A stretch of DNA of 24,938 nt, from contig JAIPMN010032271.1 of NCBI GenBank assembly GCA_020650975.1, positions 1 to 24,938 on the forward strand. The letters are read 5' to 3'. Below, piece by piece: positions 19,501 through 24,719 of the stretch. The DNA is from Apostichopus californicus (taxonomy: Eukaryota; Echinodermata; Holothuroidea; Aspidochirotida; Stichopodidae). The position numbers and the translations under genes are program-made. Position 1 is the stretch's first letter. Every line of letters starts with the position of its first letter. Under the pieces are notes generated by a model. The model did not search any database, was not told where the DNA came from, and saw only the letters and a program-made list of their open reading frames with translations.

Positions 19501-20678
19501 GATGCATAGTCCTGCACTAAACAGCCAATTGATGTACGCCTTAGTAAAACTTGTGTTTATTTCAGACAAGATCTGCCTTATTTTTTTTTGGCTCTGGAGA
19601 AGATGAATTCTTTTATGTGGTCAGGTTCGTTTACTTTCCAATTCATGAATTAAACACATGAATGATTCTCATTCATTAATTTCGGTGTTATGATAAATGT
19701 AAATTACACAGCTTTATAGCATCTGTGTTAACGAAATACTGTTTTTTTAAAGCAGCATTTTGCGTCCTTTTCTATGATTTTTTTCAACCTCACTGATTCC
19801 ACTATGCCATAACGACATACATAACTAGCTATACATCTATTTATATTTTACTTCAAATGGTGGCATGAAAGTCGAAAAATTTGCAACTTTCAACTTTGTT
19901 GTTATCCAAGATATTTTCCGTTGGGAACCCAATAAACCTCGCCCATAATATGAATATTTAAACTCTACGAACGTCATTGTCAGATACGTAATATAACACC
20001 ACGCTTGATTTGTGTACAGTCTATATGGCAGTTGTACCAGGGAGTTGCATAACAACTCCCTGGTTGTACCAACGCAAAGTCTTGAATCTATTTTTAGCAA
20101 CGGCTCATAACTAAACCTGCATCTCTGATTGGTTGAATTCAAACCAGTGGGTTTGGGGAACTGAATGCGATTAATTTTGTATGTGGAATACTCGCCAATT
20201 AACGTTTTTGGCAGGGAAAAACTTGGCTAATATCTTAGTTTGCTGTTTTGTGATTTGATGTATGTAAAAAACTCGATGGACATGTCAAAAAAGTAGAAAA
20301 CGGTGACCAAACGCAAAATGCTCATGAATAAACATACTATTCACTGATTGGTGGAATTCAAACTAGTGGATTTGGAGATATGAAAACTTTGTCGAGGACA
20401 CTCTTACTCGTTATCGACATAAATCGTTAATTACTCGCTAATTAACGCTCTTGGCAGGGTGAAACTAGGATGGTATCTTAGTTTGCTGTTTTATGATTGA
20501 TACATGTAAAAAAAACCAAGCACATGTTAAAAAGGTGGAAAAAAGCGACCCAACGCAAAATGCTGCTTTAAGATCAATCTACAGAGCTGAATATTATACT
20601 CTGGTTAAATGTTATAAAGCAATATTATGTTTTTCATTTTGTATTTGAAATATTTCAGTACTCACTTTTCACCATCAT
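1417..20678 (-). CDS. DNAAF11: Dynein axonemal assembly factor 11 (LRRC6), complete gene in 15 coding exons
   Basis: This protein acts in the cytoplasm, with partners such as ZMYND10, to pre-assemble the outer and inner dynein arms of motile cilia; loss in humans causes primary ciliary dyskinesia (known for the family). Joining the 15 exons gives 1371 nt, 456 aa plus stop, against 466 aa in human. Order: N-terminal helix (5-36), leucine-rich repeats (about 25-120), LRR cap with GNPC and LDG (119-150), charged linker with WYTDINA (about 204-210) and FW...YTPESR (238-250), CS/p23-like domain (about 295-385, [16 protein letters not shown] then [14 protein letters not shown]), and a basic tail ending PDVPPLI. 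All junctions are GT-AG and phase-consistent. The Asp of LDG (residue 147, human D146, site of a disease variant) is kept. Two Met codons open the frame; the second has the better Kozak context (A at -3, G at +4), giving 455 aa. No transcript was available, so UTR exons and alternative splicing are unknown. Confidence 0.96.
1797..2275. repeat. GT-rich minisatellite, about 43-bp unit, 11 copies (intron 14)
   Basis: The core AACAAACACCTTACTCCTTA recurs 11 times, separated by GTGTGTGTGCTGTAATGTGT whose (GT)n length varies between copies. The last copy is diverged (CCTCATACCTTA). On the gene strand each unit carries TTACAG followed by GAGTAAGG, resembling short acceptor and donor sites. Confidence 0.93.
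2610..3015. repeat. Three diverged tandem units of about 130 bp (intron 14)
   Basis: Each unit contains a version of TTGACCTCCACCAAAA, then GGCTTCTTGT, CAATGTGGTACTT.TACACACC, TTGAGATAT.GTGTTTACAAG and a TTTCACAATTTGA segment. The first unit is most worn. This resembles dispersed repeats common in marine invertebrate genomes (recollection, not a search). The gene strand contains AGGTCAAAGCTCA, similar to a DR1 nuclear-receptor site. A CA microsatellite follows at about 3096-3110. Confidence 0.7.
3370..3425. other. C-rich tract; G-runs on the gene strand (intron 14)
   Basis: The plus strand is almost only C with short interruptions. The transcript would carry many runs of three to six G, enough for a G-quadruplex. 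It begins about 130 bases downstream of the weak donor of exon 14. Confidence 0.7.
3556..3644 (-). CDS. DNAAF11: DNAAF11 exon 14 (residues 372-401)
   Basis: 89 nt. It encodes [17 protein letters not shown] then [12 protein letters not shown]. The EVIT motif and the spacing to the LDVDP block (40 residues, as in human) support it. Acceptor CTGTTACAG is good. The donor, GTATTG, is weak and was chosen because it restores phase; a nearer GTACCA is an alternative that also fits phase. Confidence 0.82.
3646..4250. other. Intron 13 sequence, nothing recognised
   Basis: AT-rich with a T18 run near 3969-3986. No repeat structure or open segment that I can support. Confidence 0.4.
4415..4910. repeat. 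Two copies of an 80-bp dispersed sequence flanking exon 13
   Basis: About 4418-4500 and 4828-4905 share AGGACA, then a GCAGCACCCA..CAG-CCAG.CTG.GT..GACATTG.TTGTGCTG core. One copy lies on each side of exon 13 in the same direction, so exon 13 sits between direct repeats. Similarity is moderate and the family is unknown. Confidence 0.6.
4589..4684 (-). CDS. DNAAF11: DNAAF11 exon 13 (residues 340-371, CS-like domain)
   Basis: 96 nt, phase 0 at both ends. It encodes [18 protein letters not shown] and [14 protein letters not shown], nearly identical to the human segment. Acceptor TTGTTGAAG, donor GTCAGT. Confidence 0.97.
4945..5240 (+). mobile_element. Truncated LINE 3' end with AATAAT tail (intron 12)
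   Basis: Two direct copies of a 75-bp AT-rich stretch (about 4950-5028 and 5085-5160) lead into TGTAAAGCGCTC...GAGCGCTATATAA and an (AAT)n tail at 5219-5236. The hairpin pairs AGCGCTCTT (5169-5177) with AAGAGCGCT (5197-5205). This tail type is typical of L2/CR1-like LINEs and the SINEs that use them. Confidence 0.75.
5285..5325. other. Inverted repeat with 10-bp stem (intron 12)
   Basis: AGCCTCGCTG (5285-5294) pairs exactly with CAGCGAGGCT (5316-5325) around a 21-base loop. It is GC-rich against an AT-rich background. Function unknown. Confidence 0.6.
5490..5625 (-). CDS. DNAAF11: DNAAF11 exon 12 (residues 294-339, start of CS-like domain)
   Basis: 136 nt. It encodes [18 protein letters not shown], then [16 protein letters not shown] and [10 protein letters not shown]. 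These are the first strands of the CS/p23-like fold thought to serve chaperone contacts. Acceptor CTCTTCCAG; the donor, GTTTGT, is off consensus at +3. Confidence 0.97.
5677..5988 (+). mobile_element. tRNA-derived SINE with LINE-like tail (SINE A, intron 11)
   Basis: A pol III promoter head carries an A box (TGGCCAATTGG, 5686-5696) and a B box (GGTTCGATTCC, 5730-5740). The body follows (TGTCCTTGGGCAAG, 5761-5774), then a TGTAAAGCGC...GCGCTATATAA tail and (ATT)n. The tail hairpin pairs AGCGCTTT (5919-5926) with AAAGCGCT (5945-5952). About 310 bp and near full length. It is sense-opposed to DNAAF11 and begins about 50 bases from exon 12. Confidence 0.92.
6249..6326 (-). CDS. DNAAF11: DNAAF11 exon 11 (residues 268-294)
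   Basis: 78 nt. It encodes [18 protein letters not shown] and RILNVNQAK, matching the family block EDGKALNVNEPK before the CS-like domain. Acceptor ATCGGCAG, donor GTGAGA. Confidence 0.94.
6681..7437. repeat. 30-bp minisatellite, about 25 copies (intron 10)
   Basis: Unit GAGTTTGCCTGACCGGTACA plus GATTTGTCCT, in near-perfect register. One unit near 6803 has an extra T that shifts the frame. Because the period is a multiple of three, several frames stay open for 60-220 codons (10-residue repeats [30 protein letters not shown]). These are products of the repeat; the array lies wholly between exons 11 and 10. Confidence 0.96.
7440..7910. other. Rest of intron 10, nothing recognised
   Basis: ATG-rich and AT-rich sequence after the 30-bp array (for example repeated CACATGT/CATGTGT words at 7455-7600). 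No exon with family similarity was found here. Confidence 0.4.
7916..8005 (-). CDS. DNAAF11: DNAAF11 exon 10 (residues 238-268)
   Basis: 90 nt. It encodes [18 protein letters not shown] then [11 protein letters not shown], matching the family FW...FTPESR block. Acceptor CTCTAAAG after a pyrimidine run, donor GTAAGT. The opposite strand is open across it (7830-8111), which can mask the exon in ORF-based searches. Confidence 0.96.
8290..8370 (-). CDS. DNAAF11: DNAAF11 exon 9 (residues 211-238)
   Basis: 81 nt. It encodes an acidic, poorly conserved linker ([18 protein letters not shown] then KDEDGDND). Support comes from splice sites (TTGACAG, GTAAGG) and perfect phase fit between exons 8 and 10, with the acidic run just before FW as in human. 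Confidence 0.88.
8742..8800 (+). other. G-rich tract with G-quadruplex pattern (intron 8)
   Basis: Four G-runs with short loops (GGGGG, GGG, GGGG, GGGG at 8748-8774), followed by more at 8786-8794, on the strand opposite the gene. The rest of 8371-8970 shows nothing recognisable. Confidence 0.6.
8969..9250. repeat. About 61-bp tandem repeat, four units (intron 8)
   Basis: Units share TATG.GCAGTATGAATATC, AACTATACTTTCATG.CCCATTTATAACACACTAG. The first is expanded internally by repeats of TTATAACACAC (9010-9080). Confidence 0.85.
9251..9630 (-). mobile_element. tRNA-derived SINE with GAATCAA tail (SINE B, intron 8)
   Basis: On the minus strand the head has an A box (TGGCCAAGTGG, 9619-9609) and a perfect B box (GGTTCGAGCCC, 9575-9565). 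The body has the same TGTCCTTGGGCAAG block as SINE A, then a longer 3' part ending in repeated GAATCAA (plus TTGATTC, 9254-9268). Head and body resemble SINE A; the 3' end does not. Confidence 0.9.
9776..11120. repeat. About 90-bp tandem array, 15 copies, ending in the exon 8 donor (intron 8)
   Basis: The core AATACTCTCACTACTCACAA recurs 15 times, followed by CAATATAAGCCTATTATACA, ACCACTGGTACAATATATA and TGTACACTTACCATAGTACT. Period is 86-97 bp. On the gene strand 14 units carry GTAAGTGTAC. The last carries the true exon 8 donor, and homology stops at the exon edge (11120/11121). Later units have ATG before GTAAGTG; the first ones have ATC. Confidence 0.95.
11121..11209 (-). CDS. DNAAF11: DNAAF11 exon 8 (residues 182-211)
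   Basis: 89 nt. A Glu/Lys-rich stretch ([18 protein letters not shown]) leads to the conserved GRWYTDINA motif. Acceptor TTCATTAG, donor GTAAGTGTAC. The donor lies inside the final unit of a tandem array (9776-11120). Reading through it meets TAA at once in frame, so retention would truncate the protein. Confidence 0.95.
11215..11765. repeat. Degenerate AT-rich tandem repeat (intron 7)
   Basis: Worn units of about 55-65 bp built from ACATATATCTATATAACTTT, GGTATATACTGTATATA and related words. It lies just upstream (gene direction) of the exon 8 acceptor. Confidence 0.75.
12088..12120. other. C-rich run followed by A run (intron 7)
   Basis: Plus-strand C runs interrupted by T, then A8. Similar C-to-A junctions occur at 17443-17467, with a pure C run at 16963-16972. 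These are likely polymorphic and prone to assembly error. Confidence 0.6.
12129..12540. repeat. Direct duplication of about 150 bp (intron 7)
   Basis: 12129-12280 and 12388-12538 share CTCCATCATTTTTACATG, GGCTTGA, TTCTCACCAATCGGAACTG and ACAACTTTCACAACTATATT, CACTAAATACCAAA. Identity looks about 85-90% by eye. An AT-rich spacer separates the copies. The second lies about 70 bases from exon 7. Confidence 0.85.
12611..12721 (-). CDS. DNAAF11: DNAAF11 exon 7 (residues 145-181)
   Basis: 111 nt, phase 0 at both ends. It opens [19 protein letters not shown], completing the LRR cap and starting a charged helix (QQEQYQKKR). The LDG Asp is intact; the residue before Leu is Arg, where human has Trp. 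Acceptor TTTTGTCAG, donor GTAAGT. Confidence 0.96.
13425..13532. repeat. Tandem duplication of a 54-bp unit (intron 6)
   Basis: ATTACACATGT.T.AGCAACC then AAACTGTTGGGATGTTACCA and CTGTACCTTCA occur twice in a row, almost identical. The rest of intron 6 (12722-13833) has a short (GATT)n run near 13168-13190 and nothing else recognised. Confidence 0.85.
13834..13909 (-). CDS. DNAAF11: DNAAF11 exon 6 (residues 119-144)
   Basis: 76 nt. It encodes [19 protein letters not shown] and TLPRLK, the LRR C-terminal cap, and ends at phase 0. The acceptor (TGTGGAAG) is purine-rich in its last bases and weaker than most here; the donor is GTAAGA. Confidence 0.95.
14380..14575 (+). mobile_element. 5'-truncated LINE with ORF2 C-terminus (intron 5)
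   Basis: An open stretch at 14402-14488 reads [17 protein letters not shown] then [12 protein letters not shown] and a TAA stop. This is the typical end of an L2/CR1/Jockey-type reverse-transcriptase ORF (WNSLP...FK..LK..LF). A TGTAAAGCGC...TGCGCTATATA tail with ATTATTATT follows to about 14573. The tail hairpin pairs AGCGCA (14504-14509) with TGCGCT (14534-14539) and CAACCT with AGGTTG inside. It is dead by truncation. Confidence 0.9.
14756..14852 (-). CDS. DNAAF11: DNAAF11 exon 5 (residues 87-119)
   Basis: 97 nt. It encodes [18 protein letters not shown], the next leucine-rich repeat, ending LVHFEEL. Acceptor ATTTCAG, donor GTAAGT. Confidence 0.96.
14959..15135 (-). other. Exon-like open segment inside intron 4, unknown
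   Basis: 177 nt, a multiple of three, framed by a good acceptor (TTTACTTATTAG) and a consensus donor (GAGA before GTAAGTG) on the gene strand. It is open in the frame reading [18 protein letters not shown] and [14 protein letters not shown]. The FDSYTGELS motif recalls the TGE loop of cadherin repeats, but this is only a resemblance. Its phase (2-2) does not fit between exons 4 and 5; inclusion there would create a stop. It could be a relic of another gene, a poison exon or chance. Confidence 0.3.
15140..15950. other. Rest of intron 4, nothing recognised
   Basis: Includes a short inverted pair CACCCTGT (15174-15181) and ACAGGGTG (15211-15218). Open frames of about 60-78 codons occur on both strands but lack family similarity. 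Confidence 0.4.
15952..16029 (-). CDS. DNAAF11: DNAAF11 exon 4 (residues 61-87)
   Basis: 78 nt. It encodes [18 protein letters not shown] and VERIENLE, the most conserved leucine-rich repeat of the family. Acceptor TTCGCAG, donor GTAAGA. Confidence 0.97.
16166..16477 (-). mobile_element. TTAA-ended element, truncated copy (M1, intron 3)
   Basis: Read on the minus strand it begins TTAAAGCAGCATTTTGCGTC at 16477 and runs through TTCAAATGGTGGCATAAAA and GATATTTTCCGTTGGGA to the central hairpin, where it breaks off near 16166. Only the left half of the element is present. Same family as 17655-18293. Confidence 0.85.
16704..16777 (-). CDS. DNAAF11: DNAAF11 exon 3 (residues 36-61)
   Basis: 74 nt. 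It encodes [19 protein letters not shown] followed by LIPKI, one leucine-rich repeat with the family WC-RDL motif. Acceptor TTCACAG, donor GTGAGT. Confidence 0.96.
17000..17640. other. Part of intron 2, nothing recognised apart from a C17 run
   Basis: AT-rich sequence with a C run then A run at 17443-17467. Open frames across the homopolymer are not credible genes. Confidence 0.4.
17655..18293 (+). mobile_element. TTAA-ended MITE-like element, full copy (M2, intron 2)
   Basis: 639 bp. The left end TTAAAGCAGCATTTTGC and right end GCAAAATGCTGCCTTAA are inverted repeats of about 17-20 bp with TTAA at both outer edges, as if inserted at TTAA. A central hairpin pairs ACCAGGGAGCTG (17943-17954) with CAGCTCGCTGGT (17963-17974) with one mismatch. 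No transposase. TTAA targets suggest a piggyBac-type mover, but the class is unresolved. Confidence 0.85.
18353..18446 (-). CDS. DNAAF11: DNAAF11 exon 2 (residues 5-36)
   Basis: 94 nt, entering at phase 1 and leaving at phase 2. It contains RKRAEHNN and [12 protein letters not shown], the characteristic start of the LRRC6 leucine-rich region. The acceptor is TTTTCAAAAAG and the donor GTCAGT. A TTAA-ended mobile element (17655-18293) stops about 60 bases into the downstream intron. Confidence 0.95.
18700..19410. repeat. 42-bp minisatellite, about 15 copies (intron 1)
   Basis: Unit CACCCACAACTACAGTACTT ATGGTAGTCCTGCACCAAAC AA, with variants carrying AGCCAACC.CACAATTAATAA spacers. Plus-strand frames stay open over several units; one reads [14 protein letters not shown] per unit. 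Four units carry GTAAGTACTG on the gene strand. It lies wholly inside intron 1. Confidence 0.93.
19384..19581. repeat. Direct duplication next to the 42-bp array (intron 1)
   Basis: AGTCCTGCACTAAACAGCCA then TTGATGTACGCCTTA, AAACTTGTGTTTATTTCAGA and CAAGATCTGC occur twice (about 19381-19455 and 19508-19578). The copies differ by a short insertion. Confidence 0.85.
19747..20571 (+). mobile_element. TTAA-ended element, composite of one copy plus a second right half (M3/M4, intron 1)
   Basis: 19747-20322 matches M2 from its left end almost to its right end but stops at GCAAAATGCT, short of TTAA. After about 20 bases, 20341-20571 repeats the right third of the element and ends with an intact GCAAAATGCTGCTTTAA. 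The central hairpin in M3 is perfect: ACCAGGGAGTTG (20036-20047) pairs with CAACTCCCTGGT (20053-20064). The right end lies about 95 bases from exon 1. Confidence 0.88.
20666..20678 (-). CDS. DNAAF11: DNAAF11 exon 1, coding part (13 nt)
   Basis: It encodes MMVK plus the first base of an Ile codon, then a strong GTGAGT donor. Joined to exon 2 it reads MVKITENLI, matching the family N-terminus (human MGWITEDLI). The second ATG (20675-20673) has A at -3 and G at +4 and is the likelier start. The 5' UTR may continue upstream or may be spliced on from further right; a possible acceptor (GTGTGGCAG) lies about 20 bases before the ATG. Confidence 0.88.
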
Positions 20679-20679
20679 G

Positions 20680-22425
20680 TATTATTCTTTACACTAGTGC
20701 ACTGCCACACATCTCAGGGTTGACACAAATACCTAATCCCTTAGGATACCTACAGTAGTTTGAAAGAAACAGATGAGAAGTTAACAATCAATAAGATCAT
20801 TACAATTTGTTGCTTTATCCACTACACATAAAGTTGAAATATACTCAAATTCACAGTACTCACCCTAACTGAAATGTCTCAGACACTTACCTAAGGAAAG
20901 CAGTAATTAGTCTCTGTCTTAGAACAGGTAGGACACAACAGATAATTGACAGAATAACAGAACAGGTGAGCCAAACAAATGTATGAACATGGATTTAGGT
21001 AAGTGTTTTCTCAAAATTTTACATACTGTATGGATTTAAAAATATACAGTTAAAATCACTAAGTATAGAGTAACATACATGCACTGTGCACACATAAATA
21101 ATGAAATATGGAAATGGTGTTTGAGATTCTGGAACAGATTGGTACTGCTACAGTATACTATATATCCTTCAATGGGGAAAATCTATAGCCAAAACGCATG
21201 AACAGAAATTGCTACCAAAGAAAGAAATTCTTAAAACTTAGTCACTAGGTAACATGAGGAATGTAATAGCTCGGGTATGTTTCAATAATTTGCAAGAGAC
21301 AACCACATATGTCAAAATTATATTCACTTTTCAGTTTTAATCTACAAAGCCTGGACAAAACAACAAAAAGTTTGACATGGAAACACAGCATTATCACCTT
21401 TGTGTGAATCCACTAATTTTGCGCAAAACATAAATAAACTTTGATGAATGTGCAAAGTTAGGGAGAAGTTTTGTTGTAGGGTTTGTTGTAGGTAGTTTGA
21501 CTGCCAACCTTTACAAATAGAATTCTTTCTATTTCTGGTGAAATCTGGTCAACCCATCGATGAAATCACATAGGTGATAGTTAGAACTAAAAACCTTGGC
21601 CAGATCGTCATCACTGTTATCTCTTAAAATAACGTTAATGCCCTTACTATAAGAAATTTACCATATAATGTCTGTGTGTTTATTGGTGTACTACTGTATC
21701 TATGATGTCTACACTAAAGCAATCAGGGACTGAAAAAATAAAATTGTCTTTTCTTTGATCTCTTCCTCTATACAAAGATCAGTCACACACGGTATTACGG
21801 TTGTTTGATGGCAAATCTAGCAGACAAAATATCCTGCTCTGATCTACCTGACAAGCAACATAGCTGACGCCTAGCCTTAGAGTTCAATTAGGTAAGTAAT
21901 AGTACTGTAGTAGGCTAGGCCTAGTCTGATTTAGTTCAATTTGTGTGTATTTACTATTATACATCTACATAAATAAAACATGTTGTCTTTAATTACAACA
22001 AATCTGACATCAGTTAGTTCCTGCTAACAACTAGAGTTAGTCACCTTTCCAAACTTAACCTTTTGTTTTTTATGTTTGGAACTTTTTCAGGTTTTCAGCC
22101 AGACGGGGTTAGGGCCACATTGGACTGTATGAAGCCTGGCTTACCCAAGGCTGGACCTATTGTATTTATTATACTGTACCGATACGCCGATGGCTGTGCC
22201 TAGTAACAGTAAGAAAGAGATGGTAGCTATTCCACGAGATAGAGAAAACATTGAAAACTGTTTAAGGTGCCTAAGACAAGCCAAAATATATTAACTGATT
22301 CATTGTAACTTGATATACCAGTGCTAATCATGTTTTCTTTTATCTTGGAGTATTTATATACCTTCATTTCCGGACTTAGTATTAACTAAAACAGATTTTT
22401 CATCAACGTTTTCAGTGGTCTCCAC
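20680..22425. other. Upstream region or first intron of DNAAF11, no coding sequence seen
   Basis: AT-rich. Small palindromic words (CTAGGCCTAG near 21918-21927) and possible splice motifs, but no supported exon. Confidence 0.4.
21241..21253 (-). promoter_or_regulatory. Candidate RFX X-box, 563 bases upstream of the start codon
   Basis: GTTACCTAGTGAC on the gene strand fits RYYNYY-N1-RRNRAC, the RFX site found at many ciliary genes. Such degenerate matches arise by chance about once per 0.7 kb, so the ciliary role of the gene is the main support. Confidence 0.35.
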
Positions 22426-22502
22426 GGAAGCGACGGAATGTACGTTACCAGCGGTCAGGTCGACTTTCAGGCTAAATTAATAGCTGACAAGAGCCGGGTA
22501 AC

Positions 22503-22516
22503 GTTTCCTTGGTAAT
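22503..22516 (-). promoter_or_regulatory. Candidate RFX X-box in a CpG-richer stretch
   Basis: ATTACCAAGGAAAC on the gene strand fits RYYNYY-N2-RRNRAC. It is just upstream of a CpG-richer patch (22430-22500) that also contains a possible donor (CTG before GTAACG at 22454). This could mark the true promoter and a non-coding first exon of DNAAF11, spliced to the exon at 20678. That is inference. Confidence 0.3.
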
Positions 22517-22529
22517 TGCCGTCAACGAT

Positions 22530-23250
22530 CTTTCACATTACAAAGACTTATGCAATATTTTCTTGCTTTTGTCTCTCTCCTTTCCCCTCTTTTTTTCTTT
22601 TTTTCTTTTCCTTTAGCAAGATCAATGGCACTCTCCCGTCAGCGACGCTCCAACACATGGAAAAGTAAACATTCATAATGTATGAATACGTCAATTTCTA
22701 TTATACGTCGATGCCCAAGAAGTGTTGAGGGCGTTGTCAAATAAGCTTTCTTTGTGTCTTCAAGTTTTTTTTTTCACTCTCCTATAGGGTCCTTGATGGG
22801 GACTTGAGTGTCCCTCCTGATACATTTTTCTACTAAACTTAACTAGATCAAGCTATATCTAGTACCTCGAAACTGTACACTCAATGGCGTAGAGGTTGGG
22901 AAAGTGGGCGCAAGCAAGAATACTTTCGGGTTACTTTAACCCCCAGAAAACAATCCGGGGGCCTCAGCCCCATTGGCAGATAAAATATCACAAAAAGATC
23001 TAGAGTGGGACTACACTGTAGGCTACATCACCATTGTACATGTGTTACAAAACACATCAAATACTGGCACAAAGTTGTGCATCTATAAGCACCCTTCGTT
23101 TTCTCAACAAAAAAAATTAAAGTGGGAGGAGCCAACTCCCCATTAACCCCCTCTCCTTAGACATACCATCTCACCCTCTGTAGGCCACTACAAAAAAAGA
23201 AGGTAGTTGGCTCTGAGGTCGACACAGGCTTTAACTGAACAGAATCAGAA
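22530..23250. other. Right flank, no gene seen
   Basis: Pyrimidine-rich run at 22560-22615. ACTCAATGGCGTAGAGGTTG near 22881 recalls the edge of a dispersed repeat but is not enough to classify. Confidence 0.35.
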
Positions 23251-23257
23251 TTTTAAA

Positions 23258-23323
23258 ATGGGGACAGCAGTGTTTATTTGCCCCTCGCACCACGAAGGCT
23301 GCCTGCGCTTGCAGATCCAAATG
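23258..23323 (+). CDS. Weak candidate first coding exon, unknown protein
   Basis: ATG followed by 22 open codons (MGTAVFICPSHHEG, then CLRLQIQM) and a GTAAGG donor. GC content is higher than around it. I recognise no family and found no following exon, so this may be chance. Confidence 0.15.
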
Positions 23324-23329
23324 GTAAGG

Positions 23330-24610
23330 CGAGTTGATCAGTTTTGTAGTAGCTTACATATAATTTAGTTATTGAAGGAGATATCTTTTGAAACCGTATA
23401 ATTGGAAAGTCTCGATCAGTCCAACTAATAATTTGTGAACACTTTAACTGTTAGTCTACAGACCCTCTCTTTTGTTCGGCCAAGTGGAATCCGCAATGAA
23501 ATATTCGATCACCCAATGGGAATGGGGAATGGGGAATGGATCAAATTTTGACCATTATGGAAATGAAGAATAGGCAAAATGATGTATTAATTATAAAAAC
23601 AATGAAACTCCTCATTTGAAAATAGTATTCATATATGTAATTTATATTATACACGACGATATAAAATCAACGTAATAATATTTATATATAATGCAGCCTT
23701 TCGTCAAATTTGTTGCAGGGCATACTATTTATGCAGATGTAGGCCTCAGTACTGATAGAAAGGAAAGATAATCATGCGAATGAATTACCCATGTCTTATA
23801 TTTGACTGATAATATCGGGCACATGCCTGACAGCTTTACAAAAGATTGACTGCATAGGTTATATCCACATGGACAATTTGCACTTTGATGAACTTCCTTA
23901 CATTCAGTCGATGAAATAATCCCTGAATACGGGTATGTAATTTTGTGTTCACAAATGTATGGATATTATGGGTCATCTTATCTCATGAAGAGGCCGTCCC
24001 ATTTATTCACTCTGTTAGGTAATTATGAAATGAGAATCCACAAAATGTTTATGACATAATTTTTCCAGAGCCTCTCTATGTTTTCAATGGTCTTATGCAT
24101 AAGTGATCCCATGTCCGGGGTAGCATCCCCTGACCCCCACCCCATCTCCTCATACAGGGAACATACCGTGGGAACAGCGAAATTGATCGGGGATCGAGAG
24201 AGGAGTAGGGGTGGAGACCAATTTCGAGGATCACTAGTGGGGCATGTAACTTGGCATGTGAGAGGATAAATCATAAATTTACCTCAAAACTTCTGTCCGA
24301 CAAAACAAAATCATATGTGCATTTGTACGACAGATTAGGCGCAAATTTTAATACATTTCTCTTAATTTTGCAACAATGAATTTGATTAATGTTATGAGAA
24401 TATGGCGCATTTTTTAACATCATCAAAACACCTGAAGTTAAAAAAATGGTAATGTATTATTTCATTACCAAATTAACAAGTCATATTTAATATGATAAAA
24501 TTTACTTGTTATCAATGGGTTCTTGTTTTTTCTTTTTTCTTTACAAATTTACTGAATGCTTGTGCCTCATGAAAACCCCCTCTTATCTGCTCTTTTCGTT
24601 TGCAGTTTGA
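23330..24610. other. AT-rich right flank, no gene supported
   Basis: Overlapping open frames of 63-83 codons at 24023-24274 lie on both strands of a locally GC-richer patch. Neither has splice-site framing or family likeness. Confidence 0.35.
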
Positions 24611-24615
24611 CTTAC

Positions 24616-24719
24616 CACCGTTTTTCTTGAAGAATATTAAAATCGTGTAAGTCCGTGTGACGGTCCTGACATCGTTTCCTCACATCTTGCAACAATTGCT
24701 GATCCAGGCACAACCTCAT
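24616..24719 (-). CDS. Candidate coding exon of an unidentified gene
   Basis: An open stretch from ATG reads MRLCLDQQLLQDVRKRCQ then DRHTDLHDFNILQEKR. It ends at phase 2 in a consensus donor (GTAAGTC). The composition (charged, helical, Cys/His/Trp) looks like real protein. The frame stays open upstream to about 24770, so the true start or acceptor is unsure. I do not recognise the family, and no partner exon to the left was found. Confidence 0.3.

Noticed and set aside
24023-24274. Overlapping 83- and 63-codon frames as a gene
   Set aside because: Open on both strands, with no family similarity and no convincing splice or promoter context.
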